DNA of 53,979 nucleotides from Acidobacteriota bacterium (GTDB taxonomy: Bacteria > Acidobacteriota > Polarisedimenticolia > JBFMGF01), in contig JBFMGF010000100.1 in NCBI GenBank assembly GCA_040752675.1, forward strand, positions 1 through 53,979. The letters run 5' to 3'. Positions within the stretch are counted from its first letter, which is position 1; each line of letters opens with the position of its first letter. The translations under genes were made by a program, and so were the position numbers. The notes under the pieces are model-generated. The model was not told the origin of the DNA, did not search any database, and was given only the letters and a program-made list of their open reading frames with translations. This document shows positions 18,775-28,773 of the stretch, one piece after another.

Positions 18775-19566
18775 TTACTCTGTCCACTTTGGCTTTCTCT
18801 TTTCAAGAAAGGCGGTGAGTCCTTCCTGTCCCTCATCGCTCAAGCGAAGGCGTGCGATCATTTCCGTGGTGAATTCCTTGGCTTCGACGAGCGTCATCGA
18901 TGGAACTCTTAGCGCTAGCTCCTTGCACGATGCGATTGCCTGCGGGCCATTCTGGAGGATCATCGATACAACATCCTGAACGGCATCGTCGAGGAGATCT
19001 ACAGAAACGACCTTGTGGACTAGCCCAAACTCCTTTGCGGCGACGGCACCAAACTGTTCCCCGGTGAGCATGATTCTGCGGCAGACACTCTCCCCTATCT
19101 TTCTCAGAAGGATGGGATATATGGTGGCAGGGGCTATCCCGACCTTCACCTCACTCAGAGAAAAGGTCGCTTCTTCAGAAGCGATCACAATGTCACAGGC
19201 GGCAACGAGTCCAACTCCGCCGCCAAAGACAGCTCCGTGGACGCGGCAGATGACAGGTACAGGCATGGAGAAGATTCCCTGAACCATCTCAGCGAGCCTG
19301 AGAGCATCCTGGCGGTTTTCCTCAAGCGTAAAAGTCCTCGCTCTTCTCATCCACTCAAGATCGGCGCCAGCGCAAAAGTTCTTTCCCTCCGCCTTCAGAA
19401 GGACTACCCGTATCCTGTCGCTCGTGGAAGCTTCCCTGAAAGCCTCTATCAGTTCAAGGATGGTTATGTCATCGAATGCATTGTGCTTCTCCGGTCGCGA
19501 CAGGATTACTTTAAAGACCTTTCCCTCTTCGCCTGTGACAATCCTAGTGTAGGAACGCTTTGACAT
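18775..19566 (-). CDS. liuC: Methylglutaconyl-CoA hydratase-like crotonase (LiuC/GnyH type)
   Basis: This crotonase-fold protein has oxyanion loops NFCAGADLEWM and GAVFGGGVGLVAACD. The substrate-region block SEVKVGIAPATIYP followed by RRIMLTGEQFGA is the pattern of LiuC/GnyH hydratases, which lack the usual PGxGGTQRL. These enzymes interconvert 3-methylglutaconyl-CoA and HMG-CoA in leucine breakdown. The same step is used backwards in the isovaleryl-CoA route of myxobacteria. The gene lies between the carboxyltransferase (9-base gap) and biotin-carboxylase genes, which supports this assignment. The ATG at 19566 directly follows a GTG (19569); either could be used. Confidence 0.85.
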   Translation of the reverse strand: MSKRSYTRIVTGEEGKVFKVILSRPEKHNAFDDITILELIEAFREASTSDRIRVVLLKAEGKNFCAGADLEWMRRARTFTLEENRQDALRLAEMVQGIFSMPVPVICRVHGAVFGGGVGLVAACDIVIASEEATFSLSEVKVGIAPATIYPILLRKIGESVCRRIMLTGEQFGAVAAKEFGLVHKVVSVDLLDDAVQDVVSMILQNGPQAIASCKELALRVPSMTLVEAKEFTTEMIARLRLSDEGQEGLTAFLEKRKPKWTE

Positions 19567-19577
19567 CACACTGCCCT

Positions 19578-21185
19578 TTACATTCTGAAGACACCAAAGT
19601 TGTGATCGGGAATGGGAATGTTGAGAGATGCGGATATTGCAAGAGATAGAGCCGTCCTCGTTTCCATCGGGTCAAGGATACCATCATCCCACAATCTTGC
19701 CGTGGAATAGTAAGGGCTTCCCTCATTTTGATATTTTTCCAGAATTGGGAACTTGAATCTCTCTTGCTCTTCCGGAGTCATGGCCTTTCCCATGCGCGCC
19801 AGTTGTTCCAGCTTTACTTGGAGGAGGACATTGGCGGCCTGCTCTCCTCCCATGACCGATATCTTTGAAGTCGGCCACATCCAGAGGAGCCTTGGCAGAT
19901 AGCCTTTTCCGCACATGGCGTAGTTTCCAGCTCCATGAGAGGCTCCCACAATAATTGTGAACTTTGGAACATTGGCGTTGGCGACGGCATGGACCATCTT
20001 TGCGCCATCCTTAGCTATCCCTCCGTGCTCATACTCCTTACCGACAATAAACCCGGTGATGTTCTGCAGGAACAGGAGAGGAATCTTTCTCACCGAACAC
20101 ATGGATACGAAGTGCGCCCCTTTCAGCGAAGATTCGGAGAAGAGGACGCCGTTGTTTCCAAGTATTCCTACGGGATAGCCCATGATCCTCGCGAAGCCGC
20201 AGACGAGGCTCGTCCCATAAAAGGGTTTGAATTCATGGAACCTGCTTCCATCAACGATCCTCGCGATGATCTCCCGCATGTCGAAAGGTTTTCTGAGGTC
20301 TTTTGGAACTATACCGTAAAGCTCCTCAGGCGGATAGGCAGGATCCTCCGGTTCCGTCATATCAAGCTCGAATTTTCTCGGAGCTGATAGATTCTCAACG
20401 ATATTCCTGCAGATCTCGAGTGCATGCCTATCATTCATGGCATAATGGTCGGTGACCCCGGATATCCTGCAATGGACATCGGCGCCGCCAAGCTCTTCTG
20501 GAGTTACATCTACACCCGTGGCTGCCTTAACCAAGGGGGGACCGCCGATGAAGATCGTCCCCTGATTCTTGACTATGATCGCTTCATCGCTCATCGCAGG
20601 TTGATAGGCACCACCGGCAGTGCAGGAGCCTAGCACGACAGAGATCTGGGTAATCCCCTTAGCCGACATCTTTGCTTGGTTGCAGAAGAGCCTTCCGAAA
20701 TGCTCCTTGTCTGGAAATACACCATCCTGCAAAGGAAGAAAGATGCCTCCAGAATCAACCAGATAGATGCAGGGCAACCTGTTTTCTTCGGCAATGGTCT
20801 GGGATCTGATATGCTTCTTAATCGTGATTGGATAGTAGGTACCCCCTTTAACTGTGGGGTCGTTTGCCATGATCATCACTTCACGGTCATGTACCAGCCC
20901 GATGCCAGTCACGATCCCCGCGCACGGGGCTTCATTGTCATACATGTCCCAGGCCGCAAGAGGCGAAAGCTCCAGAAAGGGAGTGTTGCGATCGAGGAGA
21001 AGCTCGATCCTCTCCCTAACGAAAAGCTTTCCAAGGGATTGCTGTCTCTCATGTGCGTGGGGGGGGCCTCCTTTCCTCACCCGGGCAAGCCGCTCCTTTA
21101 ATTCGGAGACGGCCTTTTTCATATACTCTTGATTCTCCTTGAATTCCTGATTCTTTGTATCTATCTTCGTTTCAATCCTATACAT
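19578..21185 (-). CDS. Methylcrotonyl-CoA carboxylase carboxyltransferase (beta) subunit
   Basis: The 535-residue protein is an acyl-CoA carboxyltransferase with two crotonase-like halves. The methylcrotonyl-type signature is [16 protein letters not shown], then [19 protein letters not shown]; propionyl-CoA enzymes usually read FITGP at this place. It also has [20 protein letters not shown] and a C-terminal [13 protein letters not shown]. It moves carboxyl groups from carboxybiotin to 3-methylcrotonyl-CoA, giving 3-methylglutaconyl-CoA. It is part of one minus-strand run with HMG-CoA synthase, thiolase, DUF35, LiuC, biotin carboxylase and carrier. Geranyl-CoA carboxylase is the main alternative. 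Confidence 0.9.
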   Translation of the reverse strand: MYRIETKIDTKNQEFKENQEYMKKAVSELKERLARVRKGGPPHAHERQQSLGKLFVRERIELLLDRNTPFLELSPLAAWDMYDNEAPCAGIVTGIGLVHDREVMIMANDPTVKGGTYYPITIKKHIRSQTIAEENRLPCIYLVDSGGIFLPLQDGVFPDKEHFGRLFCNQAKMSAKGITQISVVLGSCTAGGAYQPAMSDEAIIVKNQGTIFIGGPPLVKAATGVDVTPEELGGADVHCRISGVTDHYAMNDRHALEICRNIVENLSAPRKFELDMTEPEDPAYPPEELYGIVPKDLRKPFDMREIIARIVDGSRFHEFKPFYGTSLVCGFARIMGYPVGILGNNGVLFSESSLKGAHFVSMCSVRKIPLLFLQNITGFIVGKEYEHGGIAKDGAKMVHAVANANVPKFTIIVGASHGAGNYAMCGKGYLPRLLWMWPTSKISVMGGEQAANVLLQVKLEQLARMGKAMTPEEQERFKFPILEKYQNEGSPYYSTARLWDDGILDPMETRTALSLAISASLNIPIPDHNFGVFRM

Positions 21186-21219
21186 AGTCGTTCTGTGAAC
21201 TCTCTTTCAATCAACCATA

Positions 21220-21609
21220 TCAAGCAAGAACAAACTTGTATCCATACTGAAGTATGCCGGCTTTTCCTTCCTCCTGGATCTTTCGGAACTCTACTCTCAC
21301 CTTCTTTCCGATGTCTAGCTCCTTGAAGTCGCAATCGGCGATCTGTGCCATTAATCTGACGCCGTCCATGAGCTCGATGATGCCGATGGCAAAAGGAGCC
21401 TGATCTTTGAAAGGTGCTGGCGGAACGCGGATTATCGTATAGGTTACTATCCTTCCCTCGTCGGGAAGGATGTACTTATCGAATGTCCTCCCGCCGCAGG
21501 AGGCGCAGACGAGTCTCGGTGGAAAGTGGACCTTGCCGCACTTCGTGCAACGCCCTGCTTCCAGTCTGTATCTTTGCGGAATTTCCCGCCAGTATCGTGG
21601 TTCTGACAT
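21220..21609 (-). CDS. DUF35 zinc-ribbon/OB-fold acyl-CoA binding protein
   Basis: This 129-residue protein has a rubredoxin-like zinc ribbon (C21, C24, C35, C38) followed by an OB-fold domain with YTIIRVPPAPFKDQAPFAIGIIEL. In archaea a DUF35 protein bridges acetoacetyl-CoA thiolase and HMG-CoA synthase and supplies a shared CoA-binding site, so acetoacetyl-CoA is channelled. The gene lies directly after thiolase and HMG-CoA synthase, with one base between it and the thiolase stop, which makes the same role here very likely. It is not an enzyme by itself. Confidence 0.9.
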   Translation of the reverse strand: MSEPRYWREIPQRYRLEAGRCTKCGKVHFPPRLVCASCGGRTFDKYILPDEGRIVTYTIIRVPPAPFKDQAPFAIGIIELMDGVRLMAQIADCDFKELDIGKKVRVEFRKIQEEGKAGILQYGYKFVLA

Positions 21610-21610
21610 A

Positions 21611-22768
21611 TCACTTGCTCTCCAGAATGTGGACGAGGGCGCTTCCTCCGCTTCCTCCCATGTTCTGAGTCAGCCCTCGTCTTGCATTTTTAACCTGTCT
21701 TGCTCCCCCTTTTCCTCTGAGCTGTTCTACGATCTCGATGGCCTGTGCCACTCCGGTTGCTCCAACGGGGTGTCCCTTAGATTTCAATCCGCCGCTAGTG
21801 TTGATTGGTATCTTTCCTCCGATAGCTGTAAGTCCACTTTTCGTTGCTTCCCCACCTTTCCCTCTATCCACAAAGCCGAGTGCCTCTATGATGCATATCT
21901 CGGCAATGGTGAAACAATCATGGACTTCGGCAAGATCTATCTCATCCGGCTTCACACCTGCCATCTTGTATGCCATTTCAGCTGCTCTGGATGTTGCATT
22001 GAAAGCGGTGAGATCCTGCCTATCATATAGTCCGATGGTATCCGTGGCGTGCCCTGATCCAGAGATGACTACCGGCAGGTTCTTTGACAGCTTGAATGCC
22101 ATCTCTATCGGGGAGAGGATGACGCAGGCGGCTCCGTCGGTGATTGGAGAGCAGTCTAAGACGGTCAGAGGATCCGCTATCATTGTGGAGTTGATGACTT
22201 CATCCACGTTGACCTTCTGCTGGTACTGGGCATTTGGGTTATTAAGACCATTCTCATGGTTCTTGACAGCGACGAGAGCAAGCTGCTCCCGGGTTGTCCT
22301 GTACCTCCTCATATGTTCTCTGGCAATCATGGCATAGAGCCCCGGGAACGTCACGCCGTGGAAGACTTCATACTCTTGATCGGCTGCAGTGGCTAGGGCA
22401 TATGTGGCTCCATCCCCGCTTACATCGGTCATTTTCTCCACGCCGCCCACCAGGACAATATCGCTCATCCCGGAGGCCACATCGATGAACCCCTGCCTGA
22501 GGGCAATCCCGCCAGATGCACATGCTGATTCCACACGGACAGCCGGGATAGGCGCAACCCCCAAATAATCAGCGAGCAGAGATCCCAGATGCTCCTGTCC
22601 CGCGAAGAGGCCACCAGACATACAGCCAACATACATGGCATCGATCCGGTCTATTCCCGCGTCGTCGATCGCGGCAAGAGCGGCTTCGACGAAGATATTT
22701 CTGAGAGACTTCTCCCAGAGTTCTCCCCACTTTTGCATTCCCACTCCTATAATCGCTACTTCACGCAT
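21611..22768 (-). CDS. Acetoacetyl-CoA thiolase, archaeal/SCP2-like type
   Basis: This is a thiolase-fold protein with the nucleophilic Cys in [23 protein letters not shown] and the C-terminal [10 protein letters not shown] histidine motif. It lacks the second CxG motif of classical bacterial thiolases and matches the group paired with DUF35 and archaeal HMG-CoA synthase. It condenses two acetyl-CoA to acetoacetyl-CoA. I prefer the ATG at 22768 ([10 protein letters not shown]), which has a GAGGAAAGG ribosome site and the conserved family N-terminus. The ATG at 22783 overlaps the HMG-CoA synthase stop (ATGA) and is the alternative. Confidence 0.9.
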   Translation of the reverse strand: MREVAIIGVGMQKWGELWEKSLRNIFVEAALAAIDDAGIDRIDAMYVGCMSGGLFAGQEHLGSLLADYLGVAPIPAVRVESACASGGIALRQGFIDVASGMSDIVLVGGVEKMTDVSGDGATYALATAADQEYEVFHGVTFPGLYAMIAREHMRRYRTTREQLALVAVKNHENGLNNPNAQYQQKVNVDEVINSTMIADPLTVLDCSPITDGAACVILSPIEMAFKLSKNLPVVISGSGHATDTIGLYDRQDLTAFNATSRAAEMAYKMAGVKPDEIDLAEVHDCFTIAEICIIEALGFVDRGKGGEATKSGLTAIGGKIPINTSGGLKSKGHPVGATGVAQAIEIVEQLRGKGGARQVKNARRGLTQNMGGSGGSALVHILESK

Positions 22769-22779
22769 CTTTCCTTTCC

Positions 22780-23832
22780 TCATGATTCAATCTTTTTAAT
22801 TTTTCCGCGGAATTTCGAATAGGTTCCATAGTCGATGTAGATCTTATGGTTGTCAAGCATATCCTGCGTGAATGGGGCCAGCTTCCTGACCTTTTCGATC
22901 CTGTCGGTAACTCTGAAAATGAACCCATCACTCCCGGAACCAGAACCATAGGAAACCATGAAGATCCTGTCTCCCTCATTTGCCACATCGAGGATGGATG
23001 TCAATCCCATTGGCGATGAGCCGGAATATGTGTTTCCCAGCTTTGGGACGAGCCAGCCCTGTTCTATCTGCTCCTTACTGAATCCGAGCATCTTACCGAC
23101 ACGCATCGGGAACTTCCCATTCGGCTGATGAAAGACGGCAAAGGTAAAATCTTGCGGTCTATAACCCGTTTTTTCAAGGAGCCTCTGTCCGCAACCCAAG
23201 ATATGCTTGAAATAAGCCGGTTCCCCCGTAAATCTTCCAGCATGTCTTGGATAATACTGGTACTCTCTTCTCCAAAAGTCCGGGGTATCAGTCATGAACG
23301 ATTCAGTGAATTCGAGTTCTGCAACGATGTCGCTCTTTCCGAAGAGGAAAGCGGCAGCACCAGCTGAAGCGGAATATTCCAGGGCATCACCTGGGGCCCC
23401 CTGTGATGTATCGGCTCCAATGGCAAGTCCATACTTGATCTCGCCCGCCTTGACCAGCCCCGCACAAATGAACATCGCTTCGGAGCCGGCTTTACATGCG
23501 AATTCAAAGTCGGCACAGTGTACGTAGGGTGTTGCTCCAACGGCATCGGCTACGATAGTCCCGCTGGGTTTGACGGCATAGGGATGGGATTCGGAACCAA
23601 TGTAAATGGCTCCTATCTCCTGCGGGTCGATCGCTCCTCTTTTTATGGCGTATCGGGCGGCTTCAACAGACATGGTGATAACGTCCTGATCGGGGGCGGG
23701 AACCGATTTCTCTTCGAGCATCAATCCTCTCTTGTAGCTCTGTGCATCCACACCCCATACTTCTGCTATCTCCTCAACTCTGATGCGATACCTCGGGACA
23801 TAGGCACCGTAGCCGACGATTCCAACTGACAT
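22780..23832 (-). CDS. Hydroxymethylglutaryl-CoA synthase, archaeal type
   Basis: The 350-residue protein starts with [15 protein letters not shown]. It holds the expected catalytic triad: Glu81 in [11 protein letters not shown], Cys113 in FACKAG and His235 in FHQPNGK. It condenses acetyl-CoA and acetoacetyl-CoA to HMG-CoA. Its length and motifs match the archaeal family rather than bacterial MvaS. It is the first gene of the run that continues with thiolase, DUF35 and the methylcrotonyl-CoA carboxylase genes. An AAGGAGG ribosome site precedes the ATG. No HMG-CoA reductase or lyase gene is in the window, so the fate of HMG-CoA is open. Confidence 0.93.
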   Translation of the reverse strand: MSVGIVGYGAYVPRYRIRVEEIAEVWGVDAQSYKRGLMLEEKSVPAPDQDVITMSVEAARYAIKRGAIDPQEIGAIYIGSESHPYAVKPSGTIVADAVGATPYVHCADFEFACKAGSEAMFICAGLVKAGEIKYGLAIGADTSQGAPGDALEYSASAGAAAFLFGKSDIVAELEFTESFMTDTPDFWRREYQYYPRHAGRFTGEPAYFKHILGCGQRLLEKTGYRPQDFTFAVFHQPNGKFPMRVGKMLGFSKEQIEQGWLVPKLGNTYSGSSPMGLTSILDVANEGDRIFMVSYGSGSGSDGFIFRVTDRIEKVRKLAPFTQDMLDNHKIYIDYGTYSKFRGKIKKIES

Positions 23833-23936
23833 GAGTCTGCCTCCTTAATGCTAAATCCTCATAGATTGAGGTTGAGGAAAAATCTTCTGAGAAAAAATTC
23901 TCTATGATAAGAGAGTAAAACAGGCAACTTGTTTCC

Positions 23937-23956
23937 AAAAAAGAGGCTATAAGCCT
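23937..23956 (-). terminator. Rho-independent terminator after the dnaK-hsp20-sigma operon
   Basis: A short hairpin (AGGCT and AGCCT around a 3-base loop) is followed by CTTTTTT on the minus strand. It lies 58 bases past the sigma-factor stop and before the HMG-CoA synthase gene. The stem is only five base pairs, so this is moderate support. Confidence 0.55.
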
Positions 23957-24014
23957 TATTAAGTTAAAGAATTATAGGCAGGAAGAAGAGGAATGTCAAT
24001 ATGATAGCGCTGTC

Positions 24015-24875
24015 TCAATTGAGGTAGCCGCGGAGTTGCTGACATTTCTGAGAGTGGTTCAGCTTGGCCAGCGCCTGGGCTTCGATCTGACGGATCCTCT
24101 CTCTCGAGAGATTCAGTATCTCTCCGATCTCCTTCAGTGTTTTTGGTTCCTGGTCGTCCAGGCCGAATCGCATCCGGAGGACAAGTTCCTCTTTTTCGTC
24201 CAGGTCTTCCAGGCAGGATTTTATCTGCAGTTTCAGGGATGACCGGATGAGCATGATGTCGGCAGAAGGGATGGAATCCTGTTCAAGTTTGTCCTGAAGT
24301 TGAAACTCATGCTCTTCATCAATAACTTCATCGAGAGATATATTTTCGTCAGAAGCCTGGAGAAGAACGTTTATATCCTCCACGGAAAGGTCCATCTGTT
24401 CTGCGATCTCTTCAGGAGAAGGGGTTCTCTCGAGTTCAATCGAAAGTGTGGATACTGTTTTTCCTATCCTGTAAAGAAGGTTGGCCTGTTTCTGAGGCAA
24501 CCGAAAGGCGCCACTGTGGTCGGATAGGGCATGGATTATCGCCTGACGGATCCACCAGACGGCATAGGTGATGAATTTGACGTTTTTCTTCGGATCGAAC
24601 CTCTTGGCAGCTTCAATCAAGCCTATGTTTCCCTCATTGATGAGATCGAGGAAAGAGAGCCCGCATCCACGATATCTCTTGGCATAGCTGACGACGAATC
24701 TCAGGTTCGCCTCGACGAGCTTCCGGAGCGCTTCCTTGTTCCCCTTTTGTATCTGCTCCCCTAGTTTTCTCTCTTCCTCTGGGGTGATTCTTGGAATCCG
24801 AGAGATTTCTTTGAGATATTTTTTAAGTGATTCGGAGGCAACGGCTCGCTTGGAGTTCTTCTTCCCATCTTCCAT
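24015..24875 (-). CDS. Sigma-70 family RNA polymerase sigma factor (group 2/alternative)
   Basis: This 286-residue sigma factor has region 1.2 (SESLKKYLKEISRIPRIT), region 2 with NLRFVVSYAKRYRGCGLSF and the -10-reading AVWWIRQAIIHAL, region 3, and region 4 ending in LKEIGEILNLSRERIRQIE. Region 1.1 is absent. An open frame reaches 25172, but its first 99 residues overlap hsp20 and look non-coding. The ATG at 24875 has a GGTGG ribosome site and begins where homology starts. It follows dnaK and hsp20 in the same direction, so it may be a stress sigma factor. A role as primary sigma factor is less likely given the length. Confidence 0.88.
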   Translation of the reverse strand: MEDGKKNSKRAVASESLKKYLKEISRIPRITPEEERKLGEQIQKGNKEALRKLVEANLRFVVSYAKRYRGCGLSFLDLINEGNIGLIEAAKRFDPKKNVKFITYAVWWIRQAIIHALSDHSGAFRLPQKQANLLYRIGKTVSTLSIELERTPSPEEIAEQMDLSVEDINVLLQASDENISLDEVIDEEHEFQLQDKLEQDSIPSADIMLIRSSLKLQIKSCLEDLDEKEELVLRMRFGLDDQEPKTLKEIGEILNLSRERIRQIEAQALAKLNHSQKCQQLRGYLN

Positions 24876-24957
24876 TTTCCACCAACAGGTTTGAAAAATT
24901 ATTATACCACCAAGGAAAGCAAGGCCATACAATTTCTCGTGGAATCTGAGGGATTGT

Positions 24958-25410
24958 TCAGGATCCGCTGACCCTAACTTTGATCTTCTTCGGTTTTGAT
25001 TCTTCTTTCTTTGGAAGGAAGATGTTGAGGACACCATTCTTGAACGAGGCACATACTTTTTCTGTCTCAACTCCAGGAGGCAGCATGAAGGTTCTCGAGA
25101 AGACTCCATAAGCTCTCTCAATGCGATGGTAACTTCCCCCTTTCGTCTCGCGGTCCATCTTTCTGTCGCCACTCACGGTCAGCGCACTTTGCGAGATGCT
25201 GATATCGATGTCATTCTCACGGATCCCCGGAAGCTCGATGCTGATCGTGGCGCCTTGTTCGTCATCATAGAAGTCAGCTAGCGGAGACCACCCGGAATAA
25301 ATGTCTCCTCCACCAAGATCCGTATGGGATAGCGCTGCCTCGAAAAGTCTGTTCATTCTCTCCTGAATGGAAAGCAGGTCCTTAAAAGGGTCCCATTTTA
25401 CGATTGGCAT
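24958..25410 (-). CDS. Hsp20/alpha-crystallin small heat-shock protein
   Basis: This 150-residue small chaperone has MPIVKWDPFKDLLSIQERMNRLF at the start, an alpha-crystallin domain with DIDISISQSALTVSG, and the C-terminal FKNGVLNIFLPK. A terminal IKV (KKIKVRV) resembles the IxI/V interaction motif. It holds unfolding proteins for DnaK-dependent refolding. The start at 25410 has an AGGAGATAAC ribosome site; a longer frame to 25431 overlaps dnaK by 20 bases. It lies one base after the dnaK stop and so is probably co-expressed with it. Confidence 0.95.
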   Translation of the reverse strand: MPIVKWDPFKDLLSIQERMNRLFEAALSHTDLGGGDIYSGWSPLADFYDDEQGATISIELPGIRENDIDISISQSALTVSGDRKMDRETKGGSYHRIERAYGVFSRTFMLPPGVETEKVCASFKNGVLNIFLPKKEESKPKKIKVRVSGS

Positions 25411-25411
25411 G

Positions 25412-27337
25412 TTATCTCCTCTTGTTCTCATCTACATCAACGAATTCCGCATCGATGACGCCGTCGTCCTTTTTTCCGGAAGGACCTTTCTGTTCGCTCG
25501 CTTCGAACCCTCCCTGCGCCGTCGTGGTCTGTGATCTGGAAGCTTGCTGATAGATGATTTCTGCAAGCTTGTGAGATGCTTTCGTCAGTCTCTCCATTGC
25601 CAGGTTGATCTTCTCCGTTCCCCCGGTTTCCATCACTTTCTTCAAGTCGTCGCATGCCTCCCGGATCGTTCTGGCTTCCGCTTCAGGTATCTTGTCCTTG
25701 TGCTCATCCAATAGCTTTTCAGTCTGATAGACTAGCGCGTCAGCACGGTTTCTCACTTCCACTTCTTCCCTTCTCTTCTTGTCTTCTTCAGCGTGACTGG
25801 TCGCCTCCTTGACCATCTTCTCCACCTCTTCCTTGGAGAGACCGCTCGATGCCGTGATCGTGATCTTCTGGTCCTTTCCGGTTCCCAGGTCTTTGGCGGT
25901 CACATCCAGGATGCCATTGGCATCGATATCAAAGGTCACTTCTATCTGTGGAACCCCTCTGGGAGCTGGCATTATCCCCACCAGGTGGAATCTGCCGAGG
26001 GTCTTATTGTCCTTGGCCATTTCACGTTCGCCCTGCAGGACATGAATCTCTACGGACGTCTGATTATCGGCTGCCGTGGAGAAGATTTCACCCTTTCTCG
26101 TAGGAATCGTTGTGTTTCGCTGGATCAATCTAGTGAAAACCCCACCGAGCGTCTCGATTCCGAGAGAGAGCGGAGTTACATCTAGAAGAAGGATGTCCTT
26201 GATGTCTCCACCGAGGACGCCTGCCTGAATAGCCGCACCGATCGCGACGACCTCGTCCGGATTGACTCCCTTATGGGGATCCTTTCCGAAGAGGTCCTTC
26301 ACGATCTGCTGGACTTTTGGGATCCTCGTGGATCCACCCACGAGAACGACTTCATCGATCTGTCTTGGGGATAATCCTGCATCGGATAGAGCCTGATTGC
26401 AGGGAGGGATCAACTTCTGAAAAATATCTTCAACCAGCTGTTCGAACTTTGTCCTCGTCAGCTTCATGCTCAGGTGCTTAGGCCCTGAAGCGTCGGCAGT
26501 GATGAAGGGAAGATTGATCTCGGTTTCCATCAATGTCGAAAGCTCGATCTTCGCCTTCTCAGCAGCCTCTTTGAGCCTCTGAAGAGCCATCTTGTCTTTG
26601 CTAAGATCGATCCCCTGATCTTTTTTATACTCGCTGATTATCCACTCCACGAGCCTCTGGTCCAGGTCGTCCCCGCCGAGATGCGTATCTCCGTTCGTAG
26701 ATTTTACTTCAACGAGTCCTTCCCCTACTTCGAGAATGGAGATATCAAAGGTGCCGCCGCCAAAGTCGAAAACAGCAATCGTCTCGTCCTTCTTCTTGTC
26801 CAGGCCGTAGGCCAGCGCTGCGGCAGTGGGTTCGTTTACGATCCTCTCGACAGTCAACCCTGCTATCTTTCCGGCATCCTTCGTAGCCTGTCTCTGAGAA
26901 TCATTGAAATAAGCGGGAACAGTGATGACGGCCCTTTCGACCTTTTCTCCCAGATACTCTTCGGCGGCCTGTCTCAACTTCTGAAGGATCATGGCGGAAA
27001 TCTCAGGCGGAGAGTGCTTCCTATTTTTCACTTCCACCCAGGCATCCCCATTCTCAGCAATGATCACTTTGAACGGAACCATTTTTATCTCTGCTCCCAC
27101 CTCGCTGTACTTTCTTCCCATGAACCTCTTTATGGAAAAAATGGTATTTTCCGGATTCGTGATGGCCTGCCTCTTGGCTATCTGACCAACCAGCCTCTCT
27201 GCCTTGTCGGTAAAAGCCACTATGGAAGGAGTTAGCCGGCTCCCCTCCGGGTTTGTGATGACAGAAGCCTCCCCCCCCTCCATGATGGCTACTACAGAAT
27301 TCGTCGTCCCTAAATCTATCCCGATGATCTTGCTCAT
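25412..27337 (-). CDS. dnaK: Chaperone DnaK (Hsp70)
   Basis: The 641-residue protein has [13 protein letters not shown] at the start, the ATPase block [15 protein letters not shown] near 195, and the substrate-binding domain with [16 protein letters not shown]. The C-terminus ends with the EEVD-like [11 protein letters not shown]. It refolds and disaggregates proteins with DnaJ and GrpE, neither of which is encoded nearby. It is the first gene of a dnaK-hsp20-sigma operon. A GGAGGAAGAG ribosome site precedes the ATG, and a consensus sigma-70 promoter sits at 27379-27407. I see no CIRCE/HrcA inverted repeat. Confidence 0.98.
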   Translation of the reverse strand: MSKIIGIDLGTTNSVVAIMEGGEASVITNPEGSRLTPSIVAFTDKAERLVGQIAKRQAITNPENTIFSIKRFMGRKYSEVGAEIKMVPFKVIIAENGDAWVEVKNRKHSPPEISAMILQKLRQAAEEYLGEKVERAVITVPAYFNDSQRQATKDAGKIAGLTVERIVNEPTAAALAYGLDKKKDETIAVFDFGGGTFDISILEVGEGLVEVKSTNGDTHLGGDDLDQRLVEWIISEYKKDQGIDLSKDKMALQRLKEAAEKAKIELSTLMETEINLPFITADASGPKHLSMKLTRTKFEQLVEDIFQKLIPPCNQALSDAGLSPRQIDEVVLVGGSTRIPKVQQIVKDLFGKDPHKGVNPDEVVAIGAAIQAGVLGGDIKDILLLDVTPLSLGIETLGGVFTRLIQRNTTIPTRKGEIFSTAADNQTSVEIHVLQGEREMAKDNKTLGRFHLVGIMPAPRGVPQIEVTFDIDANGILDVTAKDLGTGKDQKITITASSGLSKEEVEKMVKEATSHAEEDKKRREEVEVRNRADALVYQTEKLLDEHKDKIPEAEARTIREACDDLKKVMETGGTEKINLAMERLTKASHKLAEIIYQQASRSQTTTAQGGFEASEQKGPSGKKDDGVIDAEFVDVDENKRR

Positions 27338-27378
27338 CTCTTCCTCCCTGTATCAAAGAATGATAAAAAACCCGACTT

Positions 27379-27407
27379 TATATAAGATGATAGTTGAAAC
27401 CTGTCAA
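27379..27407 (-). promoter_or_regulatory. Sigma-70 promoter of the dnaK operon
   Basis: On the minus strand, TTGACA (27402-27407) is followed after 17 bases by TATATA (27379-27384), with transcription predicted near 27372. The -35 and spacing match the housekeeping consensus. I see no sigma-32-like CTTGAA/CCCCAT or CIRCE element. Confidence 0.75.
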
Positions 27408-27509
27408 GGCACGACGATTAAATAACGGCTTACTCCTCCAATCCAACATGAGCCACCCTCAGTCTATGCAGAATCCATCTGGAAAGTCAGTGGATGTCCA
27501 TAAAAATGT

Positions 27510-28766
27510 TTACGTCCCGATCTCCCCCTCTTCCCGAAAGCTTTGAATGATTACCTTTTGGATGGAGGAAAAGTTATTGATGATCATGAGGTCCTCATCG
27601 GGTTCGCCTGAACCGTTAAGCCCCCAGAGCCTGTAAGCATCGTCGAAAAGCACGTAGCGGTAACTATTCCCCCAGGGGTCCATGAGATGACTTTCCCTTA
27701 GGTAGCCCGCACGCACCAGCTCTTCCAGTTCGGCTGGGAACTTTCTCTTATTAAAGTAGTATATCTTCAAAGCTTTATCTATAGTACCTAGTTTCGTCTT
27801 GCTCGTGTATTTCAGGATCTCATGATGATACAGGTTTCCTGAAGTCAAGATGTTCTTTCCGGGAGAAACCAGAGGAATAAAAATGATGGAGATCACGGTC
27901 ATAAAGACCAGAGCAAAGAGAAAGAGCCAGTTGGTTCCACCTTCAATCTTGGTGCCGGCAGTGCTTTTCTCTCTTTCGGATTGAGCTTCGGCGACTTTGA
28001 TAAGATTCCGGTTCAGGAGTTCATAGAGGATCCTGGACGTCTCGAACTCTCCCAAGTCAGACTTGATGGCGATCTCTTCAACGGAGGATCTTCCATCAAG
28101 GAAATTATATATGAGGGCTTCACTGGGGCTCAGCTTGATTCTCGAGGTTTCCCCTTCCTTCCCGAAGCCAAAATCGATGTCCTCGTTTAAGATTGATTCC
28201 GAATTCTCCATTGCCACAACATCTTCTCTAAGGACTTTTTCGAAGATCATATCTTTGGACTTTATCTTCCTTTCGATCATCTGGAGTTCATCACTCATCC
28301 GGGCGCATTCCATCATGATGCTTTCAGCAGAAATGGGGCTAAAGTTCTCGCGATCGTATTCCAGTCTTTCATCCTGATCGAAGTCATAGTCTCCGTCTTT
28401 CCAGAGGAAGATCCTGTAAGCGATCATCTTCACCTGACGTGTGAGCGCTTCTCTCAGTTCATCTCTTTTGATGAAACCTTCTGAAACCATGATGTGGCCG
28501 AGTCTTTGCAGGGTCTTTCTCTGTATCGCGAGGGCTTTTTCGAGTTGACGAGTGGATATCTTTCCATTCTTGATCAGAACCTGCCCGAGTCTTTCCTCGA
28601 GTTCCCTCTGGGATGTATCTGCCCAGACGATATATCCATTTAGGAAAGATACTGTGATCAGCTCTTCTGCACTTTTCACTCTCAATATTCCTGACTTCCT
28701 CTGCAGGGAGATGAGCTGGAAAATGTCGGCCATGCTGAAATCTTTCAATGTCCCTTTTAAAGCCAT
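27510..28766 (-). CDS. DUF4388 (PATAN-type) protein with transmembrane helix and GspG-like C-terminus
   Basis: This 418-residue protein begins with a DUF4388 domain (ALKGTLKDFSMADIFQLISLQRKSG, residues 1-90). A region with winged-helix-like segments follows (LGQVLIKNGKIS and GHIMVSEGFIKRDELREAL), then a transmembrane helix near residue 300 (WLFLFALVFMTVISIIFIPLV). The C-terminal part resembles the soluble domain of type II pseudopilin GspG (DPWGNSYRYVLFDDAYRLWGLNGSG). The start at 28766 has an AGGAGGG ribosome site; a frame to 28808 overlaps the upstream gene. DUF4388 proteins are common in delta/acidobacterial groups as partners of regulators and polar or motility systems. The exact function is unknown. 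Confidence 0.75.
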   Translation of the reverse strand: MALKGTLKDFSMADIFQLISLQRKSGILRVKSAEELITVSFLNGYIVWADTSQRELEERLGQVLIKNGKISTRQLEKALAIQRKTLQRLGHIMVSEGFIKRDELREALTRQVKMIAYRIFLWKDGDYDFDQDERLEYDRENFSPISAESIMMECARMSDELQMIERKIKSKDMIFEKVLREDVVAMENSESILNEDIDFGFGKEGETSRIKLSPSEALIYNFLDGRSSVEEIAIKSDLGEFETSRILYELLNRNLIKVAEAQSEREKSTAGTKIEGGTNWLFLFALVFMTVISIIFIPLVSPGKNILTSGNLYHHEILKYTSKTKLGTIDKALKIYYFNKRKFPAELEELVRAGYLRESHLMDPWGNSYRYVLFDDAYRLWGLNGSGEPDEDLMIINNFSSIQKVIIQSFREEGEIGT

Positions 28767-28773
28767 TAGCCTG

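Noticed and set aside
24876-25172. N-terminal extension of the sigma factor
   Set aside because: It overlaps hsp20 on the same strand in another frame and has no sigma-factor homology; the ATG at 24875 has a ribosome site.
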